Shown here piece by piece: positions 40,690 to 51,905 of a DNA stretch of 64,000 nt. The first letter of the stretch is position 1. The number at the start of each line of letters is the position of its first letter. The notes below the pieces were generated by a model. That model searched no databases. It had not been told where the DNA came from and worked only from the letters and a program-made list of their open reading frames with translations. The stretch spans positions 33,744,906 to 33,808,905 of the forward strand of contig OX463818.1 of NCBI GenBank assembly GCA_949825045.1, written 5' to 3'. This DNA comes from Argyresthia goedartella. Taxonomy: Eukaryota; Arthropoda; Insecta; Lepidoptera; Argyresthiidae. A program made the translations under genes and the position numbers.

Positions 40690-41010
40690 TTTTTAAAGTG
40701 CTACGAAAAAGAAAATGGGTTTTTTTCGAATCCATTTACTCCACCATGAAGTCATCTACAGATTTGAATTTTGAGTTAACGTTTATTGAATATTTGATTA
40801 AGATTCTCGCTAAAGGAAAACACGATTGGATGAAATTTTCGATAGAATTTAATTACGAAAACACCTCTAAATTGTTTTATTTTTTCCTGTAATTCTGAAA
40901 TCCTAACTAATTTCATTGTGGAACTGCGTTCAAATGTAGATATTATGTATTCGCAAAATCTTCTTAAAAACTTTTTAACAAAATAGCGTAGTTTATTTGT
41001 AAACAATTAT
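40690..41010 (-). repeat. Unclassified repeat, pair of 2786-3115
   Basis: Opposite-strand homologue of 2786-3115 with the shared MKLVRISELQEKIKQF frame. See that entry. Confidence 0.6.
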
Positions 41011-41169
41011 TCTGTGGTTTACCGCTACGTTTTTTATTTTTTTTCCCGATTCCATCCCTCTCACACTGTGGATCTTTCCGCCTGGAGTAATGGGGACCTT
41101 TGCACGGATGAGGTATCGCCTTAACTAAAATGCACATTTCGTTTATATATAGGCACGGCAGGGGAAGTC

Positions 41170-41530
41170 AATTTTATTATTCTTAGTAGCGGGGGCTATC
41201 TGCCCCCCTAAAATTCCGCTATCATGCCCGCTGACTCTGAGCTGATGTCCGCTCGTAAAATCGGGTAAGCAGGCAAACTTCTCCCATACATATCAAATAC
41301 ACATATATATCGCCCAAAAGGGCAAATTTGCAGGTAGAAACCCTTCAGCATATACCCAGGCCATGGCTCACAGTAAAGTCTTAGTAAGACAACTGCAAAC
41401 ATAAAGGGGTTGTTTTTAGTCCGTATAACACACGAGCTGATGCCCGCTCAATATGTGGGGACCCGGACATAGCAGGGAGGTCTGACTCCTGGGCATGGGT
41501 ATGGTTTTTTTCCACTCCGACAAAAAAAGT
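41170..41530 (-). repeat. Interspersed repeat R2x, inverted copy
   Basis: Opposite-strand copy of 37320-37650, slightly longer on one side ('ggtctgactcctgggcatgg'). The two copies, 3.5 kb apart and inverted, could form a hairpin or support inversion. Confidence 0.7.
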
Positions 41531-41914
41531 CAATTTAATAAAAACTCAAACTTCGCCCAGCGGCGATCCGTCTGATCCATAGCCTCTTCATGTAGGTAGG
41601 TAGTTCGTTTCCCATAACCACTACGAAACAAAACATCCCTGTGAAAGAACACAAGCAACGCCAGGGAAGGAAACTTCCAAGAAAACCGGTTTGTTTTGTT
41701 TTGTGTCTTCTTCCGTCAAGTTTAATGGTTTTACTTACCATAATTCGTTTCACATCTATTTTGGGTCTTTCTGTATAACGTATCTTTAGAGGCGACAAAG
41801 CCACAGTTTCGCTTACTTTTAGTAGCTGTTCAATACTCTGTTTTGTGAGAATATCTTTTGGGAGCCTAATGCCGTAGCTGTGGAGATATGATATTAGATA
41901 TATTTAGTTAGCTA

Positions 41915-41930
41915 CTATCTAGTGTCCAAG

Positions 41931-41967
<37 letters not shown>

Positions 41968-42306
41968 ATTTTTATGAATTTTTCATTTCACTCTTGTAAT
42001 AAAGAGGTTCTGATACACGGGCTTACGCCAAGTGCTTATCTACTAAAGATCACGGTCCTTGCCCATGAATTTCCGTACAGTTCTACATGTATTTAGTATT
42101 GTTGCTTTTTGAAGAAGTATGTGTGTGGATCTGGGTATATTTAGTGTTTTGAGACTAGTGTGTAATGTGTATGGGATGACTCCTGTGGATGAGATGACTA
42201 TTGGGATGGTTTTGACAGATTGTACCTGCCATTGTGTTTTAATTTCAATGGCAAGGTCTGTGTATTTTGTGTTTTTTTTTGTAAACGTTGTGGTAAGGTT
42301 GTGTGT
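41915..42306 (-). mobile_element. Dong/R4-like RLE LINE, 3' end (inverted copy)
   Basis: Reverse complement of about 43935-44330, so it is a 5'-truncated copy of the same LINE. It lies between (ATT)n tracts at 41931-41962 and 42307-42324. The plus-strand flank 'agtgtccaaggtatt' (41918-41932) is the tail of the SINE family. Dong of Bombyx is known to insert into TAA repeats. Confidence 0.7.
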
Positions 42307-42402
42307 TATTATTATTATTATTAATACTTACTTTACTCTTCGTAAGAAATCCGTAAAAATGTTAACGGTAATCTGTATAATCCGGTATTCTATACAATCC
42401 TT

Positions 42403-42486
42403 AATAATAATAATAATAATACCTTGGACACTATTTACACACATTGATCTAAGCTCCAAACTAGGATTCCCTGTATCTTGGGTACA
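42403..42486 (-). mobile_element. SINE, (TAA)n-tailed family, copy B (truncated)
   Basis: (TAA)n then ACCTTGGACACTATTTACAC... as in copy A, but cut after 'gtatcttgggtac'; a run of ten C follows. The tRNA head is missing. Confidence 0.75.
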
Positions 42487-42984
42487 CAATATCCCCCCCC
42501 CCCCTGCCTAAAACGTGTAGGTAATGTATGAAATATTCTTATTTCATATTTTGCCTAGTTATTCTATACAATACCGATAGTAATGTATGTAAAAGCGTTA
42601 AACACTCTTAGGTGAAGGGTAAAGGGGGTGAATGAAGCGAAGCTCTCTTTATCCTTCGTGTTGAACATGTAAGAACAACAAAAATACTTCAAACATAAAC
42701 TTACGTACACATACAATTTTATGTGTACTTAAGTTTATGTCTGAATTATTTTTTGTTGTTTTTACCTGTTCATTTGCCCTGATATTAGCTGGGCAAATCA
42801 GTATATTTGATGTGCGGTTTAATATTTCCCTTTATTTTACACAAGTGTGTAAAACAAAGGGACGGCCAAGCAGGTACTTTATACAATCACTAGGAATTGT
42901 ATATCTTACCTAGGTAAAGTATGTAATCGACATTAAAATTAATAATATTTCATAAATTGCCTCAACGCCCCAGGTATTAAATAT

Positions 42985-43329
42985 GTTACCGTAAGATTGG
43001 CAAAACCGTTAGCTTATAAACTAACGCGTTAGTTTGTAAACTATCAACAAATTGGAAACCAGACCGACAGGGTTTAGAATTTATGTTTCTTTTGTTTTTA
43101 CATGTCAACCTAACACGAAGACACGTTTTCACCTAAGATACGACAGTGTTTACCGTGGTATTACGTTTGCAAGTCAAGTTTAAACCAGTTCACAATTTAA
43201 GGGTTTTATTATAAACTAACGCGTCATTCCGTAAGCACTACGCTACAGTTTACAATTCATCGATAGTTTGTAAACTAACGAGAGAAAAAACGTTACATAA
43301 AATGACGGTTTTGAAAATCTTACGGTGAC
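42985..43329. mobile_element. MITE, GTCACCG-ended family (copy 3, complete)
   Basis: 345 bp. Ends GTTACCGTAAGATTGGCAAAACCG and inverted TTACGGTGAC, with ATAT on both sides (42981-42984, 43330-43333). Inside several 'actaacgcgttagtttgtaa' type palindromes. Inverted relative to copy 2. Confidence 0.8.
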
Positions 43330-43466
43330 ATATACATTGCCTAGTTATTGTATAGAATACAGCTGCATTATACATATTGCGCGTAACATACTTCTAGACC
43401 TGACACAATAACACACGCAGTCCGTCGAAACATAATACCATCAGTGTTTCATCTAACCAACTTTGG

Positions 43467-44330
43467 TTAAATAATAATAATAATAATAACTTAGACTTAG
43501 CCAACCCTAACGTCGACAAAACTGCGTCGAACGCGTGGCTTAAGAAAGGCGAGCTGTTCCCGGAAATGGAGGGATTTATGTTAGCCATACAGGACCAGGT
43601 TATAGATACTCGTAACTACAGAAAACATATCATACACGAACGCACAATGGCAAGCGACATGTGCAGACAGTGCCAAAATAGTTCAGAAACAATACAGCAT
43701 ATCCTGCGCTGAGCCTGCAGATCACTCGCACAATCAGATTATAAACATCGCCACGACCAAGTTGCAGCCATCATACACCAACACCTCGCATTCAGATACA
43801 AATTGATTGCACAAAAAACAGCCTACTATAAATACACACCTCAAACAGTTTTAGAATCAACAGACTTTAAACTCTACTGGGACAGAACTATAATTACAGA
43901 CAAAACTATTCATTTCAACAGGCCTGACATAACTCTTCACGATAAACAAAACAAAACAGTATTTCTCATAGATATAGCCATACCAAATACACACAACCTT
44001 ACCACAACGTTTACAGAAAAAAACACAAAATACACAGACCTTGCCATTGAAATTAAAACACAATGGCAGGTACAATCTGTCAAAACCATCCCAATAGTCA
44101 TCTCATCCACAGGAGTCACCCCATACACATAACACACTAGTCTCAAAACATTAAATATACCCAGATCCACACACATACTTCTTCAAAAAGCAACAATACT
44201 AAATACATGTAGAATTGTACGGAAATTCATGGGCAAGGACCGTGATCTTTAGTAGATAAGCACTTGGCGTAAGCCCGTGTATCAGAACCTCTTTATTACA
44301 AGAGTGAAATGAAAAATTCATAAAAATATA
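43467..44330 (+). mobile_element. Dong/R4-like RLE LINE, 5'-truncated
   Basis: 864 bp holding the C-terminal part of an RLE-type LINE ORF. It is bounded by a TAA-type tract on the left (43470-43488) and a (TAA)n tract on the right that is shared with the tail of SINE copy C. Confidence 0.75.
43492..44132 (+). pseudogene. LINE C-terminal zinc finger and restriction-like endonuclease
   Basis: Frame with one internal TGA at about 43711. Upstream: ASNAWLKKGELFPEMEGFM and the CCHC-type finger CRQCQNSSETIQH...C (C-x2-C-x8-H-x4-C). Downstream (43803-44132): YWDRTIITDKTIHFNRPDITL, then FLIDIAIPNTHN and KYTDLAIEIKTQW, matching the RPD...D...K signature of the restriction-like endonuclease of R2/R4/Dong-type LINEs. 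The reverse transcriptase is lost by 5' truncation. Confidence 0.7.
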
Positions 44331-44348
44331 ATAATAATAATAATAATA

Positions 44349-44586
44349 CCTTGAACACTATTTACACTCATTGATCTAGCCCAAAACTAGGATTCCCTGT
44401 ATCTTGGGTACTAGACAACGATACACATACTTATAAAGATAAATATTATACTCAGATAGATAAACAGCCATGACTAGGGTACAAACATCCGTTCTCATCA
44501 AACAAATATTTGCCCCCACCGGGACTCGAACCCGGGACCCTTGGCTTCGTAGGCAGAGTCACTGCCGACTCGGACATTCGGGTCGT
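44349..44586 (-). mobile_element. SINE, (TAA)n-tailed family, copy C
   Basis: Complete copy. Minus-strand box B GGTTCGAGTCC in 'cgggttcgagtcccggtggg' and a box A-like CCGAGTCGGCAGTGACTC. The tail (TAA)n is continuous with the end of the Dong-like LINE. Confidence 0.85.
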
Positions 44587-44859
44587 TTGGATGGATTACA
44601 TAAAATTAGTCCGGAAATATTATAGAGCTAACCAAATAACACGTTTTCAATCAAGCGAAGCGATCACTGTTGCGATGCGAAGGCAACTCTGTCGCCTTCG
44701 GGCATAATTCGTGAAGAAAACTCATAAAAACTGCGAATGAAATAAGTTTAAGGAAGGCATAAAACAACAATTCACGTGCAAGCGACTTGATTGAAATGTT
44801 TATGATTTTTTGTGGGTGCCGTTTTTCCCGGAGGAGGGAATTTTGCGGGTGTCACTTTA

Positions 44860-45012
44860 CTTGTGCACTGCCTACCCTTTTATGATAATACTTCCTTTAA
44901 TGCCCTGGTTTTCCGGAAGAAATCTCATTTTAGAGATAACGTCGCCTTTAAACAGGCATTTATTTTTAATGTAACTGGTAAAAAAAATGTGTGCAATAAA
45001 GAATTATGAATA
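44860..45012 (+). mobile_element. LINE 3'-terminal fragment (family of 58893-59045)
   Basis: 'gtgcactgcctaccctttta' through 'caataaagaattatgaata' matches 58896-59045 with indels. An AATAAA signal lies near the end. It represents the last ~150 bp of a LINE. Confidence 0.65.
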
Positions 45013-45196
45013 CACGTTGTTATGTCGATTTGTAAGGTTGAAAAAAATTGCGAACTTATATATTTTTTTATATTTTTTTAAGTGGCCAAGTGCGAGTCGT
45101 ACTCGCCCATGAAGGGTTCCGTTGTAGCAAGTAATTATGTGACTCGCTGTTTGTGATGTAACTTTGTTTTTCATAGTTTTTGTGAACTGGTTTAAG

Positions 45197-45540
45197 ATAA
45201 GATAAGCGTTTATTCAGACGTCACAATACTCAAAGCAGAACACAGATAATACCAGAAGTAAACTTATGGCTAGTACATTCAGAAATATTATACATTCACG
45301 GAAGGGATTGGACAAACTAAACAAAAGAAGACTAACCTAGCGTCGTCATGTCCGCTCCACTACGGAGTGGCAGGGGCACAGTAGTGCCAACGATAAGCCA
45401 AAATATTCAAGTCATTGCGTATAGAAAAAAAGTCGATCTAGTAGTGTATTGTGTACGGCGACGGTGAAATAGTTCCAGCTCAGCATATGCTACAGGAAGA
45501 CCTATAGCGCTGGTATTCGGTCGGAACCAAACTTTTTAAA
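45197..45540 (-). mobile_element. CR1-like LINE 3' end relic
   Basis: On the minus strand it ends CTGAATAAACGCTTATCTTATCTTA, an AATAAA followed by a short tandem tail. Upstream the frame reads AYAELELFHRRRTQ and GADMTTLG, compatible with a decayed ORF2 C-terminus. Clade uncertain. Confidence 0.45.
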
Positions 45541-45574
45541 ACTTGAATACTTAAATAATACTTAAAGAATACGT

Positions 45575-45804
45575 TTAAACTTGAATTGCAAAGTACATAC
45601 CAGGGCAAACTCTGCGATAGCTTAGGTGAAGGCTAGAGAGGGCGAGCGCAGCGAAGCCCCCAAATAGTCTTTGTGTTAGGTTGACATGTAAGAACAAAAT
45701 AAACGTAAATTTTAATCCATGTAGGTCTGGTACATAATTTGTCGATAGTTTAAAAACTACCACGTTAGTTTATAAACTAACGGTTTTGAAAATTTTACGG
45801 TGAC
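45575..45804 (+). mobile_element. MITE, GTCACCG-ended family (copy 4, left end lost)
   Basis: Shares 'ttgaattgcaaa', 'taggtgaaggctagagaggg', 'gttaggttgacatgtaagaa' and the right end TTTTACGGTGAC with copy 2. Followed by ATAT. The left TIR is missing. Confidence 0.7.
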
Positions 45805-45819
45805 ATATACATACATACA

Positions 45820-46924
45820 TTTTTTTGTTTGTAGGTACATTCTTTAAACTACCAACTTGGTTTTACAATAGCCCAGTTACCACATTTAAACTTTGTACCG
45901 TGCTTATTTCAGCCACTATAGGCCGTTATATATATATATTCACGCTTTCTCCGATCTTGTATGGCAAAGGCAATTGTAACAAAGTAATGCAATATCTACT
46001 TTATTTTGCGTGACATTTTATTTCACAAAAATGGAAAAATTGTGTTACGCTTGGTAAGGAAACACCAGCGTAGGCGACTATCGTCTTTTCCCAAAGGAGA
46101 CGAAATACCACTACCTGATAAGAAGCAAGCGCTACGCATTGAACCCTCCGACCTAAGGGAGAAGCGATATTTCACTTGACTTATAAATCAGCCTCTGGAG
46201 AGACCTTCATCTTGCGTGAGCGACTCCTGAGTTTCTGGTGCACAGTAAAAATAAATGAAGCGCATAAATGGGGGTGGGGGTGTCGTTACGTCATTGCGGT
46301 CTTTATGTTTACCTACTTGTAGCACACATAACAACATAAAGTATCTGCTGTGTTCCCTACGTGAGGTTGTATTTTAGTGTTAATAATACCCGACTGCCTA
46401 GGAGGAATATTGTACTCAATAATAAGAGTACACCGCAACCTCAGATAGAAGGAAAGAAAGAAAAGTGAACAGAAATAAAACTGAAAAGGAACAGAAAGTC
46501 GGACAGTGCAGTGTGGCACCTGGCAAATTGGCTGCGCTGTAAGTGGATAACTTTAGCGTTTCTATGAAATAAAAGAAAATGACGCCGGAAAATTCTTACT
46601 TTAATTAGCTCTAAAGGCTTCTGAAGTATTATGAGAAGTATTATGTTGTAAGTATTATGTAATGACGCACAATGAGGTAATATGCAAGTATTGCAGCCTC
46701 CTTGATTAACGTAGAGTTTTTTTTTTTAGATTTAGTTTAGTTAAGAGATCTAGTTTTTACACCTAGCCGAAGCAAAAAGTCGAAAGGGACACAGATTTTG
46801 ATTTTATAAATAATTGTTTGTATTTTCATATATTAATATTCAATATATTTTTTATTAACAATGAAAGTAACCAAAATATATGAATTAAAAATAAAATAGG
46901 AACACTAAAAGAAACAACTACGCG
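45820..46924. other. Stretch without recognised gene
   Basis: AT-rich with 'tatatatatatt' at 45929 and short frames only. Nothing attributable. Confidence 0.45.
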
Positions 46925-47078
46925 AATAAACCACCCCGGGACATTGCCGAGGCTAAGGTTCCCATGACGCTTGCTGCATCTCCCCGCTGCACCGCCAGGG
47001 AGATCCTTTGCATCAGAAATGCCTCAGAGCGGTTGTCAAATCCTCTATCCCTTAGACGGCGCCCCAGATCCTTAATAA
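46925..47078 (-). pseudogene. RLE-type LINE, extreme C-terminus (second copy)
   Basis: Minus strand reads DLGRRLRDRGFDNRSEAFLM then QRISLAVQRGDAASVMGTL, the same C-terminal block as near 47995-48070 (QRISLAIQRDNSASMLGTL). Only ~50 residues remain. Confidence 0.7.
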
Positions 47079-47984
47079 ATATTATTCAATATTAAATTTT
47101 AAATGTTAAATGTGTTTGTACATGGATATTTCTCGTCTTCAAGGTGTCAATAGTAGTTTATGTGACTGATACATAAAGGAGGGCTTTAAAACTCGAGAGT
47201 GGGTTAATGAAACCAGCCGAAGGCGAGTTTTAATGCCTAATTATGTACGGTTACATACACTAGTTTATCTACACACATTACATAAGCTCTCTTTCAGGAA
47301 CCGCATGTTCAACCGGCATTGTGGCATTGATCATTGCTCTGCACTTGTTTAGCTTGTTCAGTAGTACCAACTTCACAGACAAACTAGGGGCGGCATGCAT
47401 GCGGGCATCGGCGTTCGAAATTTGAATGTCATAATATGACGAAATATTAATAAATTATGGACATAATGTATCAATATTCAGATAAGAAATGAGTTTTTAC
47501 CAAGTAGTATATCATTATGCTGGTCGTAACGTGCGGTTTTTGGACGCAATAAAGAGGGGTGAAGTATTCGAGGCATTGGATTCGGCCATAGAAATCGCAT
47601 TTTCTTTGACAAAAAGTTCAGCTTTCAAATTTCCACTTGCCTTGAATGTAGTGGTTATTTTATTTTGCATGGTTCTTACTTTCGACCTCTCTTGCGCATG
47701 GTTCTTGCCTCCCTTTCTTGCGCATTGCACTTAAATCGGCTCTTCGTGACCTACTATTCTTTTTCGGCTGATGTTTAAATTATCACCAAAATGGCACCTA
47801 TTTGTGCGGTAGTACCACTCAATTCGAAATGACTGCCAGAATTAGTAAACGATCACCAAATTGTGTTTGTATAAATAATCACCAAACTTCTTTTCTATGT
47901 TTTGTGTACTTAAGTTTTTACATAACATATGTATATAACTTAACCTAGCAAAATTTATACAAATACAAATATTAAATAAAATAA
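47079..47984. other. Stretch without recognised feature
   Basis: Contains an 81-codon plus frame (47489-47734) and a 71-codon minus frame (47515-47730, Lys/Ala/Ser-rich) over the same bases. Neither shows a known domain. Confidence 0.45.
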
Positions 47985-47994
47985 AAAATGCCCT

Positions 47995-48387
47995 TCAGGT
48001 CGCCGCCGTCGAGTGGTAGGGTGCCCAACATGCTGGCACTATTATCTCGCTGTATGGCCAGACTAATCCTCTGGGCGAGGTAAGTGCCAGCTCTTGGATG
48101 ACTAGTCGAGCACCGGGGCCCCATGGCCCGAGGGTGTCCACGTCAAACGGCACAAATATGTAGCTATCCCCGAGGGCTGCATATTTGCGCCTCTTGAGAC
48201 CCTCCGCAGACTCTGCTGCAGCGCCGACCCTTAAGGAAGTCGTTGGTAAGTGGGATGGCGCTAGCGTGTCAACACATGTCGCGTCCCACACTAGCGACTT
48301 CCCATGCTGCCACGGAATCAGTGTCATTCCGTCGGGCCTCTTACCGTCGTCGCGGGCTATACCTAACGGCTCTAAGATGGACGGCAC
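47995..48387 (-). pseudogene. RLE-like C-terminal domain of LINE
   Basis: 130 residues: DDGKRPDGMTLIPWQHGKSLVWDATCVDTLAPSHL, in which RPD is followed 16 residues later by WD, fits the R-P-D-x(12-16)-D/E signature; then KRRKYAAL, like the later Lys/Tyr motif, and YIFVPFDVDTLGPWG. The native end (QRISLAIQRDNSASMLGTL) is in a neighbouring frame. Confidence 0.65.
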
Positions 48388-49117
48388 GCCCGCGCTGGAA
48401 AGGGCCCAGCGGATGATATCATTTAAAGAAGCATGTCTGGGGGAATGGCCGGCGCTATGATGGCAGGACAGGCCTTAGTGTCCTTGTTGACACACCGCGC
48501 AGCGGCAGCGATGTACCTCATTGTTTTTTATCCTACATCACAGACAGACGGCCAGCGTCAGGGTGGTCCTGTCCATCAGCGTACCGAGCTGTCTGGACGG
48601 GATGGCGTGCAGCCAGTGCCCTGACTCTCGTTCCCTGGTTACGAGTAGACGGGCACGCTCTGCAGAGATGGTTGCCGCGTTAAGCAGGCTCTCGCGCCTT
48701 TGAAGGCAGAGCGGCTCGTCCCACAACCTTTGGGAGGGGTTGGGACCCACAAACTTTAACCCATATGGGGGTTAAAGTTTGTAAGTCTGACTGCAGTCTC
48801 GTCGAATTTTGAAATTTGCTCTGTAATGTAGCTGGGGATCCCTTTCTCTAGATCAGGAGACCCCAGGAGTCGTAGTGATTACTCGTTTAGAATTTTAATG
48901 CCAGGTGGAAAGTTGTTAAGCTCTTGTTCAATGAAGGTATTTTCCGACGACGTGAGCTTTGCAGATAGATTAAGCTCGCACTTTGAGTAATTTAGATCCA
49001 AACTTATTTTGCCAAATTCATTAGTCATGATTTCTAAATCTTCAAGGACGGTTTTTGCATCGCCTCCCAGGGTCCCATCATCGAGGTACTAAACGATAAA
49101 TTTAGACTTTAAACTGG

Positions 49118-49537
49118 TTATGGTCGGATGGATCGCCAAACTGAAAATAGCCGGTCCGAGAGCCCTCTGCTGAGATGGTTATTGTATAACAAATTTGAAT
49201 TTGTGCTGTAGCATTGCCAAAGGTAGTTGTATATGGACGGGGTGAGTAGTTTAACTTGTGTAAGTAGTACCGAAATGAATGCGTTTTTGACGCCAAACTT
49301 CAGCAGCACTTCATCTCCCTGATTGGCAAGGAAGGTGCGAGCCGCGTCAACAGCGGCCTCGCAACTTCCCCTGCTGCCAAAGCCCAGCTGCGTCGGTTCG
49401 AATAAGTGTCCGGTATCCGGTAAAATGTACCTGTAACAGATGGTATTACCGACAGCGATGGGCCTAATTCCCCCGTCCTTCTTTTTTAATACACACAGTT
49501 TGGCAACGTACAATAAATTTGTGATGCCTTCATGCAC
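49118..49537 (-). pseudogene. LINE reverse transcriptase fingers/palm, partial
   Basis: CVLKKKDGGIRPIAVGNT, PTQLGFGSRGSCEAAVDAARTFL and DEVLLKFGVKNAFISV (RT motif A with the catalytic Asp replaced by Gly in the K-F-x-V-K-N-A-F box), then PSIYNYLWQCY. The YLDD region is not in this frame; '(R/K)SKF.VQYLDDGTLGG' can be read in another frame near 49060-49110. Confidence 0.7.
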
Positions 49538-49961
49538 CTTGCTCTCTGGAGCATCAAATTTACGAGCTCGGTGATGATGTCTGCTAAGAGGGTCTTTCCT
49601 GCGTCGGCGACGATGCCACAGAGCAGATCTTTGTAGTGCTGTGGTTACAGGCCGTCGAGACCACTGGTGGAGCCGCTCCTGAAAGACATCACCGCCGCCA
49701 GTACGTCATCGATCATGGGTCTTGGGGTACGGTGAGAAGGAGCGGGGGGTCAGGGAGGTGAAGTGTTGACACCGGAGCCGGGTGTTACGACTCCAGCGCG
49801 TGAAGGTTTTCAGGAGAGTCAGGTGCCACCGCATTGCTGGAGAACAATAGGTTAGCAGCCCCCTTAATGTCGCCATCGCTTAGTATAATTTCTACGGATT
49901 TTATAATGTTGCCGGGCTAAATGGGCCTAAAGGGTTGGGATTAATTATCTAGGAGGCGTTT

Positions 49962-50267
49962 TTAAATTGTTTTTTTAATTTTTTGGGTAAGGGATCCGCC
50001 TGCGTCTTTTCCTTTTTCCTCGTGTAGCACCCGGTAACAAAAAATCAGCAGCTGTTTCCAGCTCCGTTGGTCATTCTGTAATATCAATTGTCTGATTGTT
50101 TTGGACAGAGAGTTGGCCACAGATGTTCTTGCGCCTCGGGAAGTTCGTTTTACTATGGGGATGTATTTTTTTAATTTCGCTAGGTCTTTCCAAAGGTCCG
50201 AGTTGAAGTTGGTGGGTAAATTTGGGGAAAGTTTAGGGCCGAAAGTGTGGGTTGTGCGCTTTCCCAA
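49962..50267 (-). pseudogene. LINE N-terminal basic domain
   Basis: 101 residues: LWKDLAKLKKYIPIVKRTSRGAR and SLSKTIRQLILQNDQRSWKQLLIFCYRVL, a basic helical region of the kind found between the N-terminal zinc finger and the RT of RLE-type LINEs. Placed by context. Confidence 0.5.
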
Positions 50268-50330
50268 TGTGAATTTTTAAACCTTTCTGTCATTTAAAAT
50301 AATAGGGCTGGGAACACTCTCGTTGTTCTC

Positions 50331-51737
50331 CACAGACGAGGTGATGTGCTGGCTGCAGACAGCACTGAGAGACGGGCCAGTATGGGATAACAGAAACCAA
50401 AAATGGGACATACATAGTAAATATTAAAATAAGGGTATAATATAAAATGTTAATTGTCTCGGTGTAACACTGTTTGTAGCTTAGGCATCCGTCGACCGCC
50501 ACCTCTTCTGCTGCCTATGCGCACCGCCTATGTGTGGTGGACTGCCCTCATTGTTGGCCGGGGCTTCCACGGCCCCAGTCGCGAAAAGTGGGTGAAGTAT
50601 GGGAACCACGGAAAACAACGAAATGGAACCACCTAGCCAATGAATCCAACCAACCAACCACGGGAACACCACCATTCATACATTAAAACATGTTTAACCT
50701 CACAAGGGATCCCATTATCAATGTTTTTTGCAGTTTCATTCAAATCTAGATTCATAATCGATTGAGCTGCCTCATCAAATGATGATACTCCTTGTTTTCA
50801 ACGTTACTATTAATCTTTCAACATTACTGTGACTACAGTTTTCAACAAGGCAATTTTTTATATTGAACACGAGGAATATTATTAAATAATATCTTATCTA
50901 GAACGAAATGTTGGCTATACAATTGGTATTGGTGACATTATTATGTACAGTTTTTTGTAATCATATTTTTGTAATAATATCTGCATGTGGCCTTAACGGT
51001 TTCAATATAATCACTGTTGCGATATCAACTTAATTTTTCGTTTAATTTCAGTCACCAGCTTGTTGTATTTATCTTGAAAATTTGTCCAATAATGCAAAAT
51101 AAAAGGAACTATTGAAAACGTTTTTACGACAACGGCGAATGGAAGGCGTGCTGACATTATCCATTAAGATATTATGACTATGGTATGACCGATGGTCCGT
51201 AAATATCATTATCATCCATGGTTTCATTTAAACTGTCTCTTCTCACAACAGTCGGATGATCTTTTTTAATTTTTGCAGTAATTAATGTCTCTTAAATATT
51301 GCTATTTTATTTTTTACCTTGGGGTTGTGGATTACAATTAAATTACCTTCAGTAATTTTGCATTGAAGTGTAGCAGTTGAAGTTTCTCTTGTTGCAAATT
51401 TTTGGTCTACACTGTTTGCAATGAACTTTACGAAGTTGTATTCTGCAGGGTACATAAAAATAAGTTTTTATTTATAAAAATCTTATGATTTTATGAATCA
51501 CGAGATGATTATTGTCATTGTCATTAAGTCTTCATATACATGGAAAAAAATAAAAAATAAATCAAATATGATCAATTAAACTAATGAGAACATAACTGAT
51601 TATGGTTTGATTCAAGTGGTGAGTCATGGCTGAATCTCGCACAGGCAAAAAAAAAACTCCATTAACTCTACCAGTGCTTTGGAAATACGCCCGTCAGAGA
51701 AGATAGCAAAAAGAAACTCTACGGAGATGTAATTTTT
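50331..51737. other. Stretch without recognised gene
   Basis: 50500-50680 carries GC-richer DNA ('gccggggcttccacggcccc', an inverted GC hairpin) with a minus-strand frame ending HIGGAHRQQKRWRSTDA that may be 5' sequence of the LINE relic. The rest is AT-rich. Confidence 0.4.
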
Positions 51738-51905
51738 AGGTTCCGTGGAAAACAAGGAATCCTCATAGTTTCGTCAAGTCTGTCTGTCCGTCCGTCCGTC
51801 CGTCCGACCGTCCGTCCGTCTATCCGTATGTCACAGCTACTTTATGCAGAAAATATTAAGAGTACACAGTTGAAATTTGGTATGTAGATGTATTTTGTGA
51901 ACCGC
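51738..51905. repeat. GGTTCCGT-type repeat with (GTCC)n tract
   Basis: TAGGTTCCGTGGAAAACAAG followed by a GTCTGTCTGTCC(GTCC)n microsatellite at 51778-51820. Family of 38398-38700. Confidence 0.55.

Larger units (their letters stand above)
47985..50330 (-). mobile_element. RLE-type LINE relic (R2/R4/HERO assemblage)
   Basis: Minus strand, in order: a C2H2-like finger end KGLKIHIGKAH (~50285), a basic domain (49962-50267), an RT start (SFRSGSTSGLDGL ~49660), RT blocks (49118-49537), RT/thumb debris (48900-49100), and a C-terminal domain with RPD...D of a restriction-like endonuclease (47995-48387). Many frameshifts. A single large ORF with an N-terminal finger and a C-terminal endonuclease is the R2-type layout. 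Confidence 0.65.

Noticed and set aside
44510..44590. tRNA gene at the head of SINE copy C
   Set aside because: Same reason; the arms do not form a full cloverleaf and the family is dispersed.
47489..47734. Small gene in either of two overlapping opposite frames
   Set aside because: Neither shows a domain; two mutually antisense open frames of similar length are expected by chance in this composition.
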